Origin: an uncultured Anaerolineaceae bacterium
GTDB lineage: Bacteria > Chloroflexota > Anaerolineae > Anaerolineales > Anaerolineaceae
NCBI GenBank assembly: GCA_937894825.1
Contig: CALCQT010000253.1
Location: 1 to 7,887, forward strand
DNA length: 7,887 nucleotides
Reading direction: 5' to 3'
The notes below the pieces were generated by a model that was not told the DNA's origin, ran no database searches, and saw nothing but the letters and a program-made list of their open reading frames with translations. A program made the translations under genes and the position numbers. This document shows, piece after piece, positions 1-5,573 of the stretch. How positions within the stretch are numbered: position 1 is the stretch's first letter; every line of letters begins with the position of its first letter.

Positions 1-268
1 TGCATATAAAGTCGGTAATATTTTTTCTACAGATGCGTTTTATTCTGAAGGCGGAATTGAAGAAACATTGGAATGGCGAAAAATGGGTGTGCTGGGTGTG
101 GAAATGGAATCTGCCGCGTTGTACATGAATGCGGCGCGTGCCGGGAAAAAAGCGCTGACGATTTGCGCGATTTCGGATATTCTTGGCAGCCACGAAATGA
201 CAACGGCTGAGGAACGACAGAATTCATTCCATGAGATGATCCAGGTTGCACTGGAGGTTGCCGAGTAA
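1..268 (+). CDS. deoD: Purine nucleoside phosphorylase DeoD, C-terminal part (5' end outside window)
   Basis: The first full codon starts at base 2, and 88 residues are read to a TAA at 266-268. The protein is the C-terminal third of a hexameric, E. coli-type purine nucleoside phosphorylase (about 235 residues when complete), a cytoplasmic enzyme that cleaves purine (deoxy)nucleosides with phosphate into free base and (deoxy)ribose-1-phosphate. Visible family landmarks are the VGNIFSTDAFY stretch, the GVLGVEMESAALY purine and ribose-binding segment, and the ICAISD motif whose Asp corresponds to the catalytic Asp204 of E. coli DeoD, followed by SHEMTTAEERQNSF and a C-terminal helix. The next gene starts 199 bases downstream behind its own promoter, so deoD is probably the end of a separate transcription unit. 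Its neighbour is a ribose-type transporter, which would make sense for nucleoside or pentose salvage, but that link is inference. No canonical terminator follows it. Confidence 0.93.
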   Translation, partial: AYKVGNIFSTDAFYSEGGIEETLEWRKMGVLGVEMESAALYMNAARAGKKALTICAISDILGSHEMTTAEERQNSFHEMIQVALEVAE

Positions 269-287
269 GATTGTTTCTTTAAATTTA

Positions 288-331
288 TTCGGAACGAAAG
301 GAAATTAACTTAATTCGTAAATTTTTCCGAA
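288..331. other. Inverted repeat after deoD
   Basis: TTCGGAA (288-294) and TTCCGAA (325-331) are exact reverse complements, and ACGAA (294-298) with TTCGT (314-318) can form an inner stem. The structure is followed by A residues rather than T, so it does not look like a standard intrinsic terminator on the + strand. It could mark the 3' end of the deoD message or be chance in an AT-rich spacer. Confidence 0.3.
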
Positions 332-390
332 AAATCGTTGCTGACGACACGATATCGTTTGAAAGTCATCAAAAAAGAGGATATTTTTCC

Positions 391-419
391 TTTCTAAAAC
401 GTTTGCACATGAATATAAT
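391..419 (+). promoter_or_regulatory. Candidate sigma-70-type promoter of the sugar ABC operon
   Basis: A perfect TATAAT lies at 414-419. The best hexamer 17 bases upstream is a weak TTTCTA at 391-396. An alternative pair is TTGCAC at 403-408 with TCTAAT at 424-429, but its spacer is only 15 bases. A weak -35 fits an activated or repressor-controlled promoter. The spacer contains the AAACGTTT dyad described separately. The start codon of the binding-protein gene is at 468, giving a leader of about 40 bases. Confidence 0.45.
394..407. promoter_or_regulatory. LacI-family / cre-like operator candidate
   Basis: The core AAACGTTT (397-404) is a perfect 8-base palindrome with the central CG typical of LacI/GalR-family operators. 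The surrounding 14 bases fit the CcpA cre pattern TGWAANCGNTNWCA except at the first two positions and position 12. It sits between the candidate -35 and -10 of the sugar transporter operon, where a bound repressor would block RNA polymerase. Whether the binder is a local sugar repressor or a global regulator cannot be told. Confidence 0.45.
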
Positions 420-434
420 ACCTTCTAATAGTGT

Positions 435-445
435 GGGGAAACCCC
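435..445 (+). other. Short GC hairpin in the 5' leader
   Basis: GGGG-AAA-CCCC forms a compact four-pair stem near the predicted 5' end of the transporter message, 11 bases before the AGGAGG ribosome binding site (457-462). Hairpins at this place can protect the 5' end of a message; that role is inference. Confidence 0.35.
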
Positions 446-467
446 TCAAAATATCAGGAGGAAATCC

Positions 468-1418
468 ATGAAAAAAGTTTTAAGTTTTGTTTTGCTGACC
501 GTTCTGGTTGTTGCGCTTGGAATCGCTTCCGTATCGGCCGAAGCATTGGAACGCCCGGAGGATGGCTGGAAATTCGGTTATACCTGTATGGATGGAACGA
601 ATCCGTTCTTTGTGATTCTTGAAAAAACAATACGCGAGGGCGTTGAAGAAAATGGCGACACTTTGATTTCTTTGGATCCTGCAAACAACATTACACTGCA
701 GATCAATCAGATCGAAGATCTGATTACCCAGGGAATCAATGCGATTTTCCTGAATCCTCAGGACGCAGAAGGCATTCTCCCCGCGTTGGACATGCTGAAG
801 GAAGCCGGAATTCCGATTATCAACTTTGATACCGAAGTGGCAGATTTGAGTTATGTAACCTCCTATGTGGGTTCGGATAACTACAATGCCGGTAAAGTAT
901 GCGGTGAAGATCTGGTTGCAAAGGTTCCGGAAGGCGGCGATATTATTATTCTCGACTCCCCGACCATGCAGTCTGTTGTCGATCGTACCAATGGGTTCCT
1001 GGATGCCATTGAAGGAAGAGGCTTTAATGTCGTGGCCCAGCAGGACGCCAAAGGTAACCTCGAAGTTGCAATGGGCATTGCAGAAGATCTGCTCCAGGCT
1101 CATGGGAACGTTGTCGCAATTTTCGGCGGTAATGATCCGACCGCTCTGGGCATTTTGGCTGCCGCCAATGCGGCCGGCATCACGGATGCATTGATTTATG
1201 GCGTGGATGGTTCTCCGGACATCAAGGCTGAACTTGCTTCAGGCGATTCCCTGATTGAAGGTTCCGGTGCGCAGTCTCCCATCAGCATTGCCCGGAAATC
1301 GGTTGAAGTTATGTATAAATTCCTGAACGGTGAAGAAATTGATGCCCGCTATCCGGTTGAAACTTTCCTGATGACCGCAGAAAATGTCAAGGAATATGGC
1401 GTAGAGGGTTGGCAGTAA
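468..1418 (+). CDS. Sugar ABC transporter substrate-binding protein (RbsB-like, Peripla_BP_4)
   Basis: This 316-residue secreted protein captures the sugar for a CUT2-type importer. The ATG at 468 follows AGGAGG with 5 bases between. The N-terminus is a classic Sec signal peptide: MKK, a hydrophobic run to about residue 20, and a likely cut after VSA (residue 24). There is no lipobox Cys. The mature part shows the RbsB fold landmarks: DGTNPFF (42-48), LNPQDAEGI (95-103), IPIINFD (115-121), the GSDNYNAGK hinge region (135-143), NDPTALGIL (222-230), YGVDGSPD (244-251) and AQSP (268-271). Against E. coli RbsB ligand contacts, Asp89, Arg141, Asn190, Asp215 and Gln235 correspond to Asp121, Arg173, Asn222, Asp247 and Gln269. 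Arg90 is replaced by Thr122, so the ligand may be another pentose, a hexose or a polyol. It is the first gene of the operon and is separated from the ATPase by 196 bases with strong secondary structure. Confidence 0.95.
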   Translation: MKKVLSFVLLTVLVVALGIASVSAEALERPEDGWKFGYTCMDGTNPFFVILEKTIREGVEENGDTLISLDPANNITLQINQIEDLITQGINAIFLNPQDAEGILPALDMLKEAGIPIINFDTEVADLSYVTSYVGSDNYNAGKVCGEDLVAKVPEGGDIIILDSPTMQSVVDRTNGFLDAIEGRGFNVVAQQDAKGNLEVAMGIAEDLLQAHGNVVAIFGGNDPTALGILAAANAAGITDALIYGVDGSPDIKAELASGDSLIEGSGAQSPISIARKSVEVMYKFLNGEEIDARYPVETFLMTAENVKEYGVEGWQ

Positions 1419-1428
1419 TTTCACCGGA

Positions 1429-1448
1429 AATTACCATATTCGGTAATT
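1429..1448 (+). other. Small inverted repeat just after the binding-protein gene
   Basis: AATTACC (1429-1435) pairs perfectly with GGTAATT (1442-1448) across a six-base loop, starting 10 bases after the stop codon. It is followed by a run of A, not T, so it is more likely a 3'-end stabilising stem than a terminator. It is weaker than the hairpin at 1497-1532. Confidence 0.4.
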
Positions 1449-1496
1449 GAAAAAACTGTTCATAATATAATCCGACGGAAAATAACGTAGACGACG

Positions 1497-1532
1497 ATAT
1501 TGTTCAAGGGTAGAAATACCCTTGAACAATAT
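1497..1532 (+). other. Strong intercistronic hairpin with GAAA tetraloop
   Basis: ATATTGTTCAAGGGTA (1497-1512) and its exact reverse complement (1517-1532) form an uninterrupted 16-pair stem closed by GAAA, a GNRA tetraloop of exceptional stability. There is no T-tract after it (ATCTAAAT follows), so full termination is not expected. Its place between the binding-protein gene and the ATPase gene suits a partial terminator or a 3'-exonuclease barrier that makes the binding-protein message more abundant than the membrane components. This arrangement is known for other ABC operons; the function here is inferred. Confidence 0.7.
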
Positions 1533-1600
1533 ATCTAAATCGGGTAGTCAACCGGTTGTAAGCGGGAATTCTAAGGAATTTCGAAGTAGGCTTATATAGA

Positions 1601-1608
1601 AAAGGTGG
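1601..1608 (+). promoter_or_regulatory. Ribosome binding site fixing a TTG start
   Basis: AAAGGTGG ends 6 bases before the TTG at 1615-1617. The next in-frame ATG (1642) has no purine-rich sequence ahead of it and would remove the first nine residues of the ATPase, including part of the first beta strand. The TTG is therefore the likely start. Confidence 0.7.
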
Positions 1609-1614
1609 AATCTT

Positions 1615-3102
1615 TTGGAAAATAATGCCGTTTTATTACAAATGAAAGATATCCATAAGACTTTCCCTGGTGTATACGCATTGATGGACATTAATCTTGA
1701 GGTCAGGGCCGGCGAGGTCCATGCACTGTTGGGAGAAAATGGGGCGGGTAAATCCACATTAATCAAAGTATTAGGCGGTATCTATCAGGCTGATCAGGGC
1801 GAAATCTATATCGACGGAAAGAAAGTCGAAATTCTGGATGTACGCGACGCACAGCGTCAGGGGATTGCGATCATTCATCAGGAATTAGTGCTGGTTCCCC
1901 ATATGACGGTGGCGGAGAATATTTATTTAGGCAGAGAACCGAAGAAGGGCCTGTTTATTGACCATGTCAAAATGGAGGAAGATGCCAGGCAATTGCTCAG
2001 TTCGTTTCAGATGAATATTGATCCGTCGACTTTGATAAATCATTTGACGATTGCCCAACAACAGATGGTTGAAATCGTCAAAGCGATTTCTTTTGATTCA
2101 AAAATTTTGGTGATGGACGAACCAACCTCCTCAATTTCTGACAAAGAGGTGGATTTTCTTTTTGATACGATGCGCGCTTTGGTGAAAAGAGGCGTTGGTA
2201 TTATTTATATTTCTCATAAAATGAGTGAATTAGACCAGATTTGCGATCGTGTGACAGTTTTGCGGGATGGTAAATATGTCGGAACTGAAATTGTTAAAGA
2301 AACAACCAAGGACCGGCTTATTTCGATGATGGTCGGTCGGGAACTCCAGAATTATTACACCCGTGAATTTCAAACGCCCGGTGATATTCTCTTAAAGTGT
2401 GAGAATTTATCCGATGAAGAATTGCTGCAGGATGTCAATTTTGAAATCTATGCAGGGGAAATTGTCGGTTTTGCCGGGCTGGTAGGCGCCGGACGCAGTG
2501 AGGTTATGCACTGCATTTTTGGGTTATCAAAAAAAGTGACCGGTGATATTTACATAGACAATAAGAAAGCGCAGATCAATACCCCGAGTGATGCCCTGCG
2601 GTATGGCATCGCGCTGGTACCGGAAAATCGAAAACGGGAAGCACTTTACAACGTTCAGAGTGTCAAATTCAACATGACGATCGAGGTGCTTGACGAATTT
2701 ATCAAAGGGATTCTTGTGAATGACACAAGAGAAGAAGCGATCACACAGCACTATATCGATATGATGTCCACGAAGACCCCTTCTCAGGAACAGGTTATCG
2801 GGAACCTGTCCGGAGGAAATCAGCAAAAAGTTGTGATTGGGCGCTGGTTGGCTACAAACCCCAAAATCCTGATTCTGGATGAACCGACCCGCGGTGTTGA
2901 TGTGGGCGCGAAATCCGAAATTTATGCCAGAATGAATGAACTGATTAAGAGCGGTATATCGATTATTATGGTTTCATCTGAATTACCGGAAATCATTAAT
3001 ATGAGTGACCGAGTGTATGTTATGGACAGCGGAAAAATTGCAGGATGCCTGCATCGGGATGAGATCTCCCAGGCGCATATTATGGAATTAGCCGCGTCAT
3101 AG
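1615..3102 (+). CDS. Sugar ABC transporter ATP-binding protein, two fused nucleotide-binding domains (RbsA-like)
   Basis: The 495-residue protein is full length for the RbsA/MglA/XylG family and energises import from the cytoplasmic face of the membrane. Domain 1 has Walker A GENGAGKST (40-48), the Q-loop HQE (88-90), the degenerate signature LTIAQQQ (144-150), Walker B ILVMDEPT (164-171) and the switch-region ISHKMSE. Domain 2 has the degenerate Walker A GLVGAGRSE (288-296) that is usual in this family, a full signature LSGGNQQ (398-404) and Walker B ILILDEPT with Asp422/Glu423, followed by RGVDVGAK. The start is a TTG supported by AAAGGTGG. The stop is TAG at 3100-3102, followed two codons later by another in-frame TAG. 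The permease begins 33 bases downstream, so the two are co-transcribed. The ATPase itself is intact, although its permease partner is broken. Confidence 0.96.
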   Translation: MENNAVLLQMKDIHKTFPGVYALMDINLEVRAGEVHALLGENGAGKSTLIKVLGGIYQADQGEIYIDGKKVEILDVRDAQRQGIAIIHQELVLVPHMTVAENIYLGREPKKGLFIDHVKMEEDARQLLSSFQMNIDPSTLINHLTIAQQQMVEIVKAISFDSKILVMDEPTSSISDKEVDFLFDTMRALVKRGVGIIYISHKMSELDQICDRVTVLRDGKYVGTEIVKETTKDRLISMMVGRELQNYYTREFQTPGDILLKCENLSDEELLQDVNFEIYAGEIVGFAGLVGAGRSEVMHCIFGLSKKVTGDIYIDNKKAQINTPSDALRYGIALVPENRKREALYNVQSVKFNMTIEVLDEFIKGILVNDTREEAITQHYIDMMSTKTPSQEQVIGNLSGGNQQKVVIGRWLATNPKILILDEPTRGVDVGAKSEIYARMNELIKSGISIIMVSSELPEIINMSDRVYVMDSGKIAGCLHRDEISQAHIMELAAS

Positions 3103-3120
3103 TTTTAGATCCATACTTCA

Positions 3121-3127
3121 TAAGGAG
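3121..3127 (+). promoter_or_regulatory. Ribosome binding site of the permease gene
   Basis: TAAGGAG lies 8 bases before ATG 3136-3138 and 5 bases before an in-frame TTG at 3133. The ATG with the better spacing is preferred as the start. Confidence 0.7.
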
Positions 3128-3135
3128 ATTATTTG

Positions 3136-4137
3136 ATGGCAGACACAATAGTTATAACGCCGAAAAATGGGGGAAGCCGTCTTATAAAAAGCGTCAAAGG
3201 TTTTTTTAGAGACAACTTGGGAATCATTATCGCTTTTTTAATTCTATGCGCCTTTCTGACGATCAACCCATCTACGCAGAACACGTTTTTCACCCAGAAA
3301 AACATGTTCAACGTGCTACGGCAGATTTCCACAAATCTTTATCTGGCCTGCGGTATGACGATGGTCATCATTCTTGGCGGGATTGATCTTTCGGTTGGTT
3401 CAATTATCGCTTTATCCGGCTGCATCGCCGCCGGATTTGTTTCCCGTTATAACCTCCCGATTCCGATTGCAATCTTAGGCGGTTTGACAGTGGGATTGAT
3501 TGTCGGTATTTTTAATGGCCTTGTCATTTCGAAGACGACCATCCCGCCATTTATTGTTACCCTGGCGACCATGAACATCGCAAAGGGATTGGCTTATGTT
3601 TATACCGTGCGGTAGGCGCCGTCGCGGAAGACGAAGGAATGGCAATTTCTTGGCGCCGGATATATTGGATCGACTCCCACGCCGGTCATCATTTTGATCA
3701 TTGTCTTGATTATCACCGGTCTGATTATGAATAAAACACAAATTGGCCGACATATCTATGCCGTTGGCGGGAATACACAAGCTGCATTATTTTCCGGGAT
3801 TAATGTCCAGAAAGTAAAGTTTTTTGTTCACGCGTATTCCGGTTTAATGGCGGGACTGGCTGGTGTGGTGCTGGCTTCCCGTATGTATTCAGGACAACCG
3901 ACAGCCGGCGATGGCGCAGAAATGGATGCGATTGCCGCGGTTGTTGTCGGTGGTACTTCCATGGCGGGTGGTTCGGGTAAAATTGGCGGGACGATTATTG
4001 GCGGTCTGATCATTGGCGTGTTAAATAACGGCTTGAACCTGATGAACGTAAATTCATTTTGGCAGTACGTTGTCAAGGGAGCTGTGATTCTGCTGGCAGT
4101 TTATATTGACTTCCTGAGGAATAAAAAGTCCAAATAA
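3136..4137 (+). pseudogene. Sugar ABC transporter permease (RbsC-like, BPD_transp_2), interrupted by an in-frame amber codon
   Basis: One continuous frame encodes a polytopic membrane permease of about 333 residues (E. coli RbsC has 321), but codon 160 is TAG (3613-3615). The front part (159 residues) carries a first membrane helix at about 28-45 and the family signature GGIDLSVGS (81-89), and ends in AYVYT-V-R. The back part resumes in the same frame with EWQFLGAGYIG, NKTQIGRHIYAVGGN, SGQPTAGDGAEMDAIAAVVVGGTS and NNGLNLM, ending in a basic tail and TAA. Nothing is missing in length. Where homologues read Y-T-G-G-R-P, the sequence reads tat acc gtg cgg tag gcg ccg. Omitting T3608 restores Y-T-G-G-R, and omitting two further bases at 3617-3619 gives P and returns to frame. 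Two close small indels are therefore a better explanation than a single substitution. No ribosome binding site supports separate translation of the second half. It could be real inactivation, a sequencing or assembly error, or, less likely, readthrough. Confidence 0.88.
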
Positions 4138-4166
4138 TTTCACAAATTTTAGCCGGAGATTTATTT

Positions 4167-4219
4167 AATCAGGTGTTATGATCCCAGTATTTGGGAAGAC
4201 AACACCTGATTGTTTTCTC
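4167..4219 (+). terminator. Probable terminator of the sugar ABC operon
   Basis: AATCAGGTGTT (4167-4177) pairs exactly with AACACCTGATT (4201-4211), an 11-pair stem 29 bases after the permease stop. The loop holds its own small stem, TCCCA (4182-4186) with TGGGA (4192-4196). GTTTTCTCT follows on the + strand, a moderate T-rich tail. The complementary strand gives no T-run after the stem, so the signal serves the + strand operon. Confidence 0.7.
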
Positions 4220-4270
4220 TGGCGAGGATCGTATTTTATTTCGAATTGCAGGTTGAGTGAATAAGAATTG

Positions 4271-4306
4271 TCAAAAAACCGATAAAAATCCGGATGGTTC
4301 CCGGTT
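4271..4306 (-). terminator. Possible weak terminator of the methyltransferase gene
   Basis: Read on the - strand, AACCG (4302-4306) can pair with CGGTT (4277-4281), with the self-complementary ATCCGGAT (4288-4295) inside, followed by a run of six T (complement of A 4273-4278). It lies about 16-50 bases past the stop codon, the right place for a terminator, but the outer stem is only five pairs. Confidence 0.35.
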
Positions 4307-4321
4307 GGGTCTGTGTTTATC

Positions 4322-5203
4322 TCAGGCGGCGACAACGGCCGCGATGGCTTGAATATGTTCGGCAGTGGAACCACAGCAGCCGCCGATCAACTGGGCGCCG
4401 AGCGTGAGCCACTCCGGAACCCGGGTGGATAATTCCTCCGGTTGGGTTTTGTAGCAGGTTTTTCCATCCGCATCGATTTCCGGTTTCCCGGCGTTGGGTT
4501 TAAACCAGATTGGGCGGTCGGTGGCCTGACGAACCAGTTTCAGACATTCGGTGTTCTCGTCCAACCCTTTTCCGCAATTGATGCCGATGATGTCCGCTCC
4601 AAGTTCGGTTAACGTTTCAGCGAAAACTTGCGGCTTCACGCCCATCATGGTGCGGATTCCGCGGTCAAAACTGAAGGAGACCACCAGCGGAAGATTCGAA
4701 ACCGAGCGAATTCCTTTCAAAGCCTGGCTGGCTTCTTCAATGCTATATTGTGTCTCCAAAACGAGCAGATCGGCGCCGGCTTCTATCAGGTACTTAGCCT
4801 GTTCCGCGTAACCGGCAAAAAAGGCATCTTCTGTGACTGGTCCGAAGGGCTCCATCAGCTTGCCAACCGGCCCCAGACTGCCGGCGACATAGATCAGACG
4901 ATCGACAGCGGCAGCGCGAACGATTTCGACCGCACGGGCGATGACCTCGGCAGATTTCCCCGCCAGTGGTGTGTCGGCCAGATGGATGGGATTTGCGCAA
5001 AATGTGGCGGTGAGGACGATTTGTGAGCCCGCATTGATAAAGTCTGCGTGAATCTTTTGAATGCACTCCGGTTTTTCCAACACCCATTGTTCGCTCAAAA
5101 CGCCGGCCGGGAGTCCGCTGTTCTGCGCATTGGTGCCCAGAGCTCCATCCAGAACAAATTTTTCTCCGGCTTGAAGCGCTTGTAATAAGTCTTTGTTCTC
5201 CAT
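4322..5203 (-). CDS. Homocysteine S-methyltransferase-domain protein (MetH N-terminal domain-like / BHMT family)
   Basis: The 293-residue cytoplasmic protein is a single TIM-barrel domain of the family that transfers a methyl group to homocysteine or a related thiol to make methionine. Landmarks are DGALGTNAQ (19-27), the ADFINAGSQI and T-A-T-F region (53-68), AGSLGP (107-112), DLLVLETQYSIEEA (145-158) and GINCG (207-211). The C-terminal GGCCGST (274-280) completes the Cys210/Cys276/Cys277 set that binds the catalytic zinc. The cobalamin-binding, folate-binding and reactivation domains of full MetH are absent. It may use another methyl donor (S-methylmethionine, a betaine) or a separate corrinoid protein. 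On the - strand the ATG follows AAAAGGAT; the stop is TGA. The gene is visibly GC-rich: 40 of 60 bases at 4381-4440 are G or C. It is convergent with the transporter operon and probably transcribed alone. Confidence 0.92.
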   Translation of the reverse strand: MENKDLLQALQAGEKFVLDGALGTNAQNSGLPAGVLSEQWVLEKPECIQKIHADFINAGSQIVLTATFCANPIHLADTPLAGKSAEVIARAVEIVRAAAVDRLIYVAGSLGPVGKLMEPFGPVTEDAFFAGYAEQAKYLIEAGADLLVLETQYSIEEASQALKGIRSVSNLPLVVSFSFDRGIRTMMGVKPQVFAETLTELGADIIGINCGKGLDENTECLKLVRQATDRPIWFKPNAGKPEIDADGKTCYKTQPEELSTRVPEWLTLGAQLIGGCCGSTAEHIQAIAAVVAA

Positions 5204-5379
5204 GGCTATCCTTTTGTCGCGAGTTTACGGTCGTTTGGAAGTACGCCTCGTCGTGATGACTCATTATGCGGACTGCTGTTGCTGTAAAACCGAAACTCCG
5301 TGTGGTTGAATTCCCTCTATTGTAATCGGGAAACCCGGTTTGATGAAATTGTTGTTCGGAAATTAATTTAAATTCACTA

Positions 5380-5408
5380 TTGACAATCGAAAAAAGTGGT
5401 GCTATATT
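5380..5408 (+). promoter_or_regulatory. Strong sigma-70-type promoter with extended -10
   Basis: TTGACA (5380-5385) is separated by exactly 17 bases from TATATT (5403-5408), which is preceded by TGC, an extended -10 element. Transcription should start near 5415. This is close to the consensus housekeeping promoter, so control would have to come mainly from repression, which fits the two palindromes downstream of the start. Confidence 0.8.
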
Positions 5409-5440
5409 AATTCACATACAAGTATAATATCTATAACAAA

Positions 5441-5458
5441 TATTTACACGTGTTTATA
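5441..5458. promoter_or_regulatory. Operator candidate 1 (ACACGTGT palindrome)
   Basis: TATTTACACGTGTTTATA is a dyad centred on CG at 5449/5450, with mismatches only at the fifth and sixth positions from the centre. It shares 13 of 16 bases with the second copy (motif ATYTACACGTGTWKAT). It begins about 26 bases downstream of the predicted transcription start. CTATAA (5431-5436) and TTATAG (5462-5467) flank it as a wider dyad. A LacI-family repressor is the most natural binder; a GntR-type one is possible. Confidence 0.6.
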
Positions 5459-5518
5459 AATTTATAGCCAACAGTGAAACGGTTTTTAAGAAATTTTGAA
5501 GAGTAAATATTTGCAAAT

Positions 5519-5536
5519 TATCTACACGTGTAGATA
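5519..5536. promoter_or_regulatory. Operator candidate 2 (perfect 18-base ACACGTGT palindrome)
   Basis: TATCTACACGTGTAGATA is a perfect 18-base palindrome centred at 5527/5528, 78 bases from the centre of the first copy and about 20 bases before the ribosome binding site of the next gene. Two copies of one motif in a single leader point to a repressor that bridges two sites or blocks elongation. Confidence 0.7.
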
Positions 5537-5573
5537 TCACTGATTTTAGCCGAGAGGAAGGAAATTAGATCAA

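Larger units (their letters stand above)
5204..5573. other. Divergent intergenic region (370 bases), no gene
   Basis: No convincing reading frame or RNA gene is seen. The left part (5204-5375) holds the ribosome binding site of the methyltransferase and, on the - strand, a TACAAT hexamer (complement of 5319-5324) with only a poor -35, so that promoter is uncertain. A short CGGG-AAA-CCCG dyad lies at 5327-5337. The right part (5376-5573) turns strongly AT-rich and holds the + strand promoter and the two palindromes listed separately. The transcribed leader of the next gene would be about 160 bases long. Confidence 0.6.

Noticed and set aside
349..358. Palindrome ACGATATCGT upstream of the transporter promoter
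   Set aside because: It is a perfect 10-base palindrome but stands about 40 bases from the promoter, has no second copy and no known motif; not supported as an operator.
480..1103. Long - strand reading frame (207 codons) opposite the binding-protein gene
   Set aside because: The + strand has an unmistakable RbsB-like protein with signal peptide and ribosome binding site; the - strand reading has no recognisable domain and is an antisense shadow.
1497..1532. Intrinsic terminator between binding-protein and ATPase genes
   Set aside because: The stem is strong, but no T-tract follows and downstream operon genes have no clear promoter of their own; it is listed as an intercistronic hairpin instead.
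3639..3641. ATG with adjacent AAGGA just after the amber codon, as a restart site
   Set aside because: It is in a different frame from the permease remainder and leads only to a short unrelated reading, and the AAGGA has no spacer.
3694..4137. Second half of the permease as an independent gene
   Set aside because: It is in the same frame as the first half, has no ribosome binding site before the ATG at 3694, and begins inside a predicted membrane helix; it is the remainder of one interrupted gene.
4628..5026. Open frames on both strands over the methyltransferase gene (4628-5026 on +, 4794-5264 on -)
   Set aside because: The - strand methyltransferase has all family motifs. The alternatives are Arg/Ser/Cys-rich readings typical of shifted frames in GC-rich coding DNA.
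5423..5428. TATAAT as the -10 of the AroE-like gene
   Set aside because: No acceptable -35 lies 16-18 bases upstream, whereas TTGACA-17-TATATT with TGC is just ahead.
5204..5573. SAM or other methionine-related riboswitch ahead of the methyltransferase gene
   Set aside because: Only about 115 bases of possible leader lie behind a weak - strand -10, and no multi-stem architecture or terminator before the start codon was seen.
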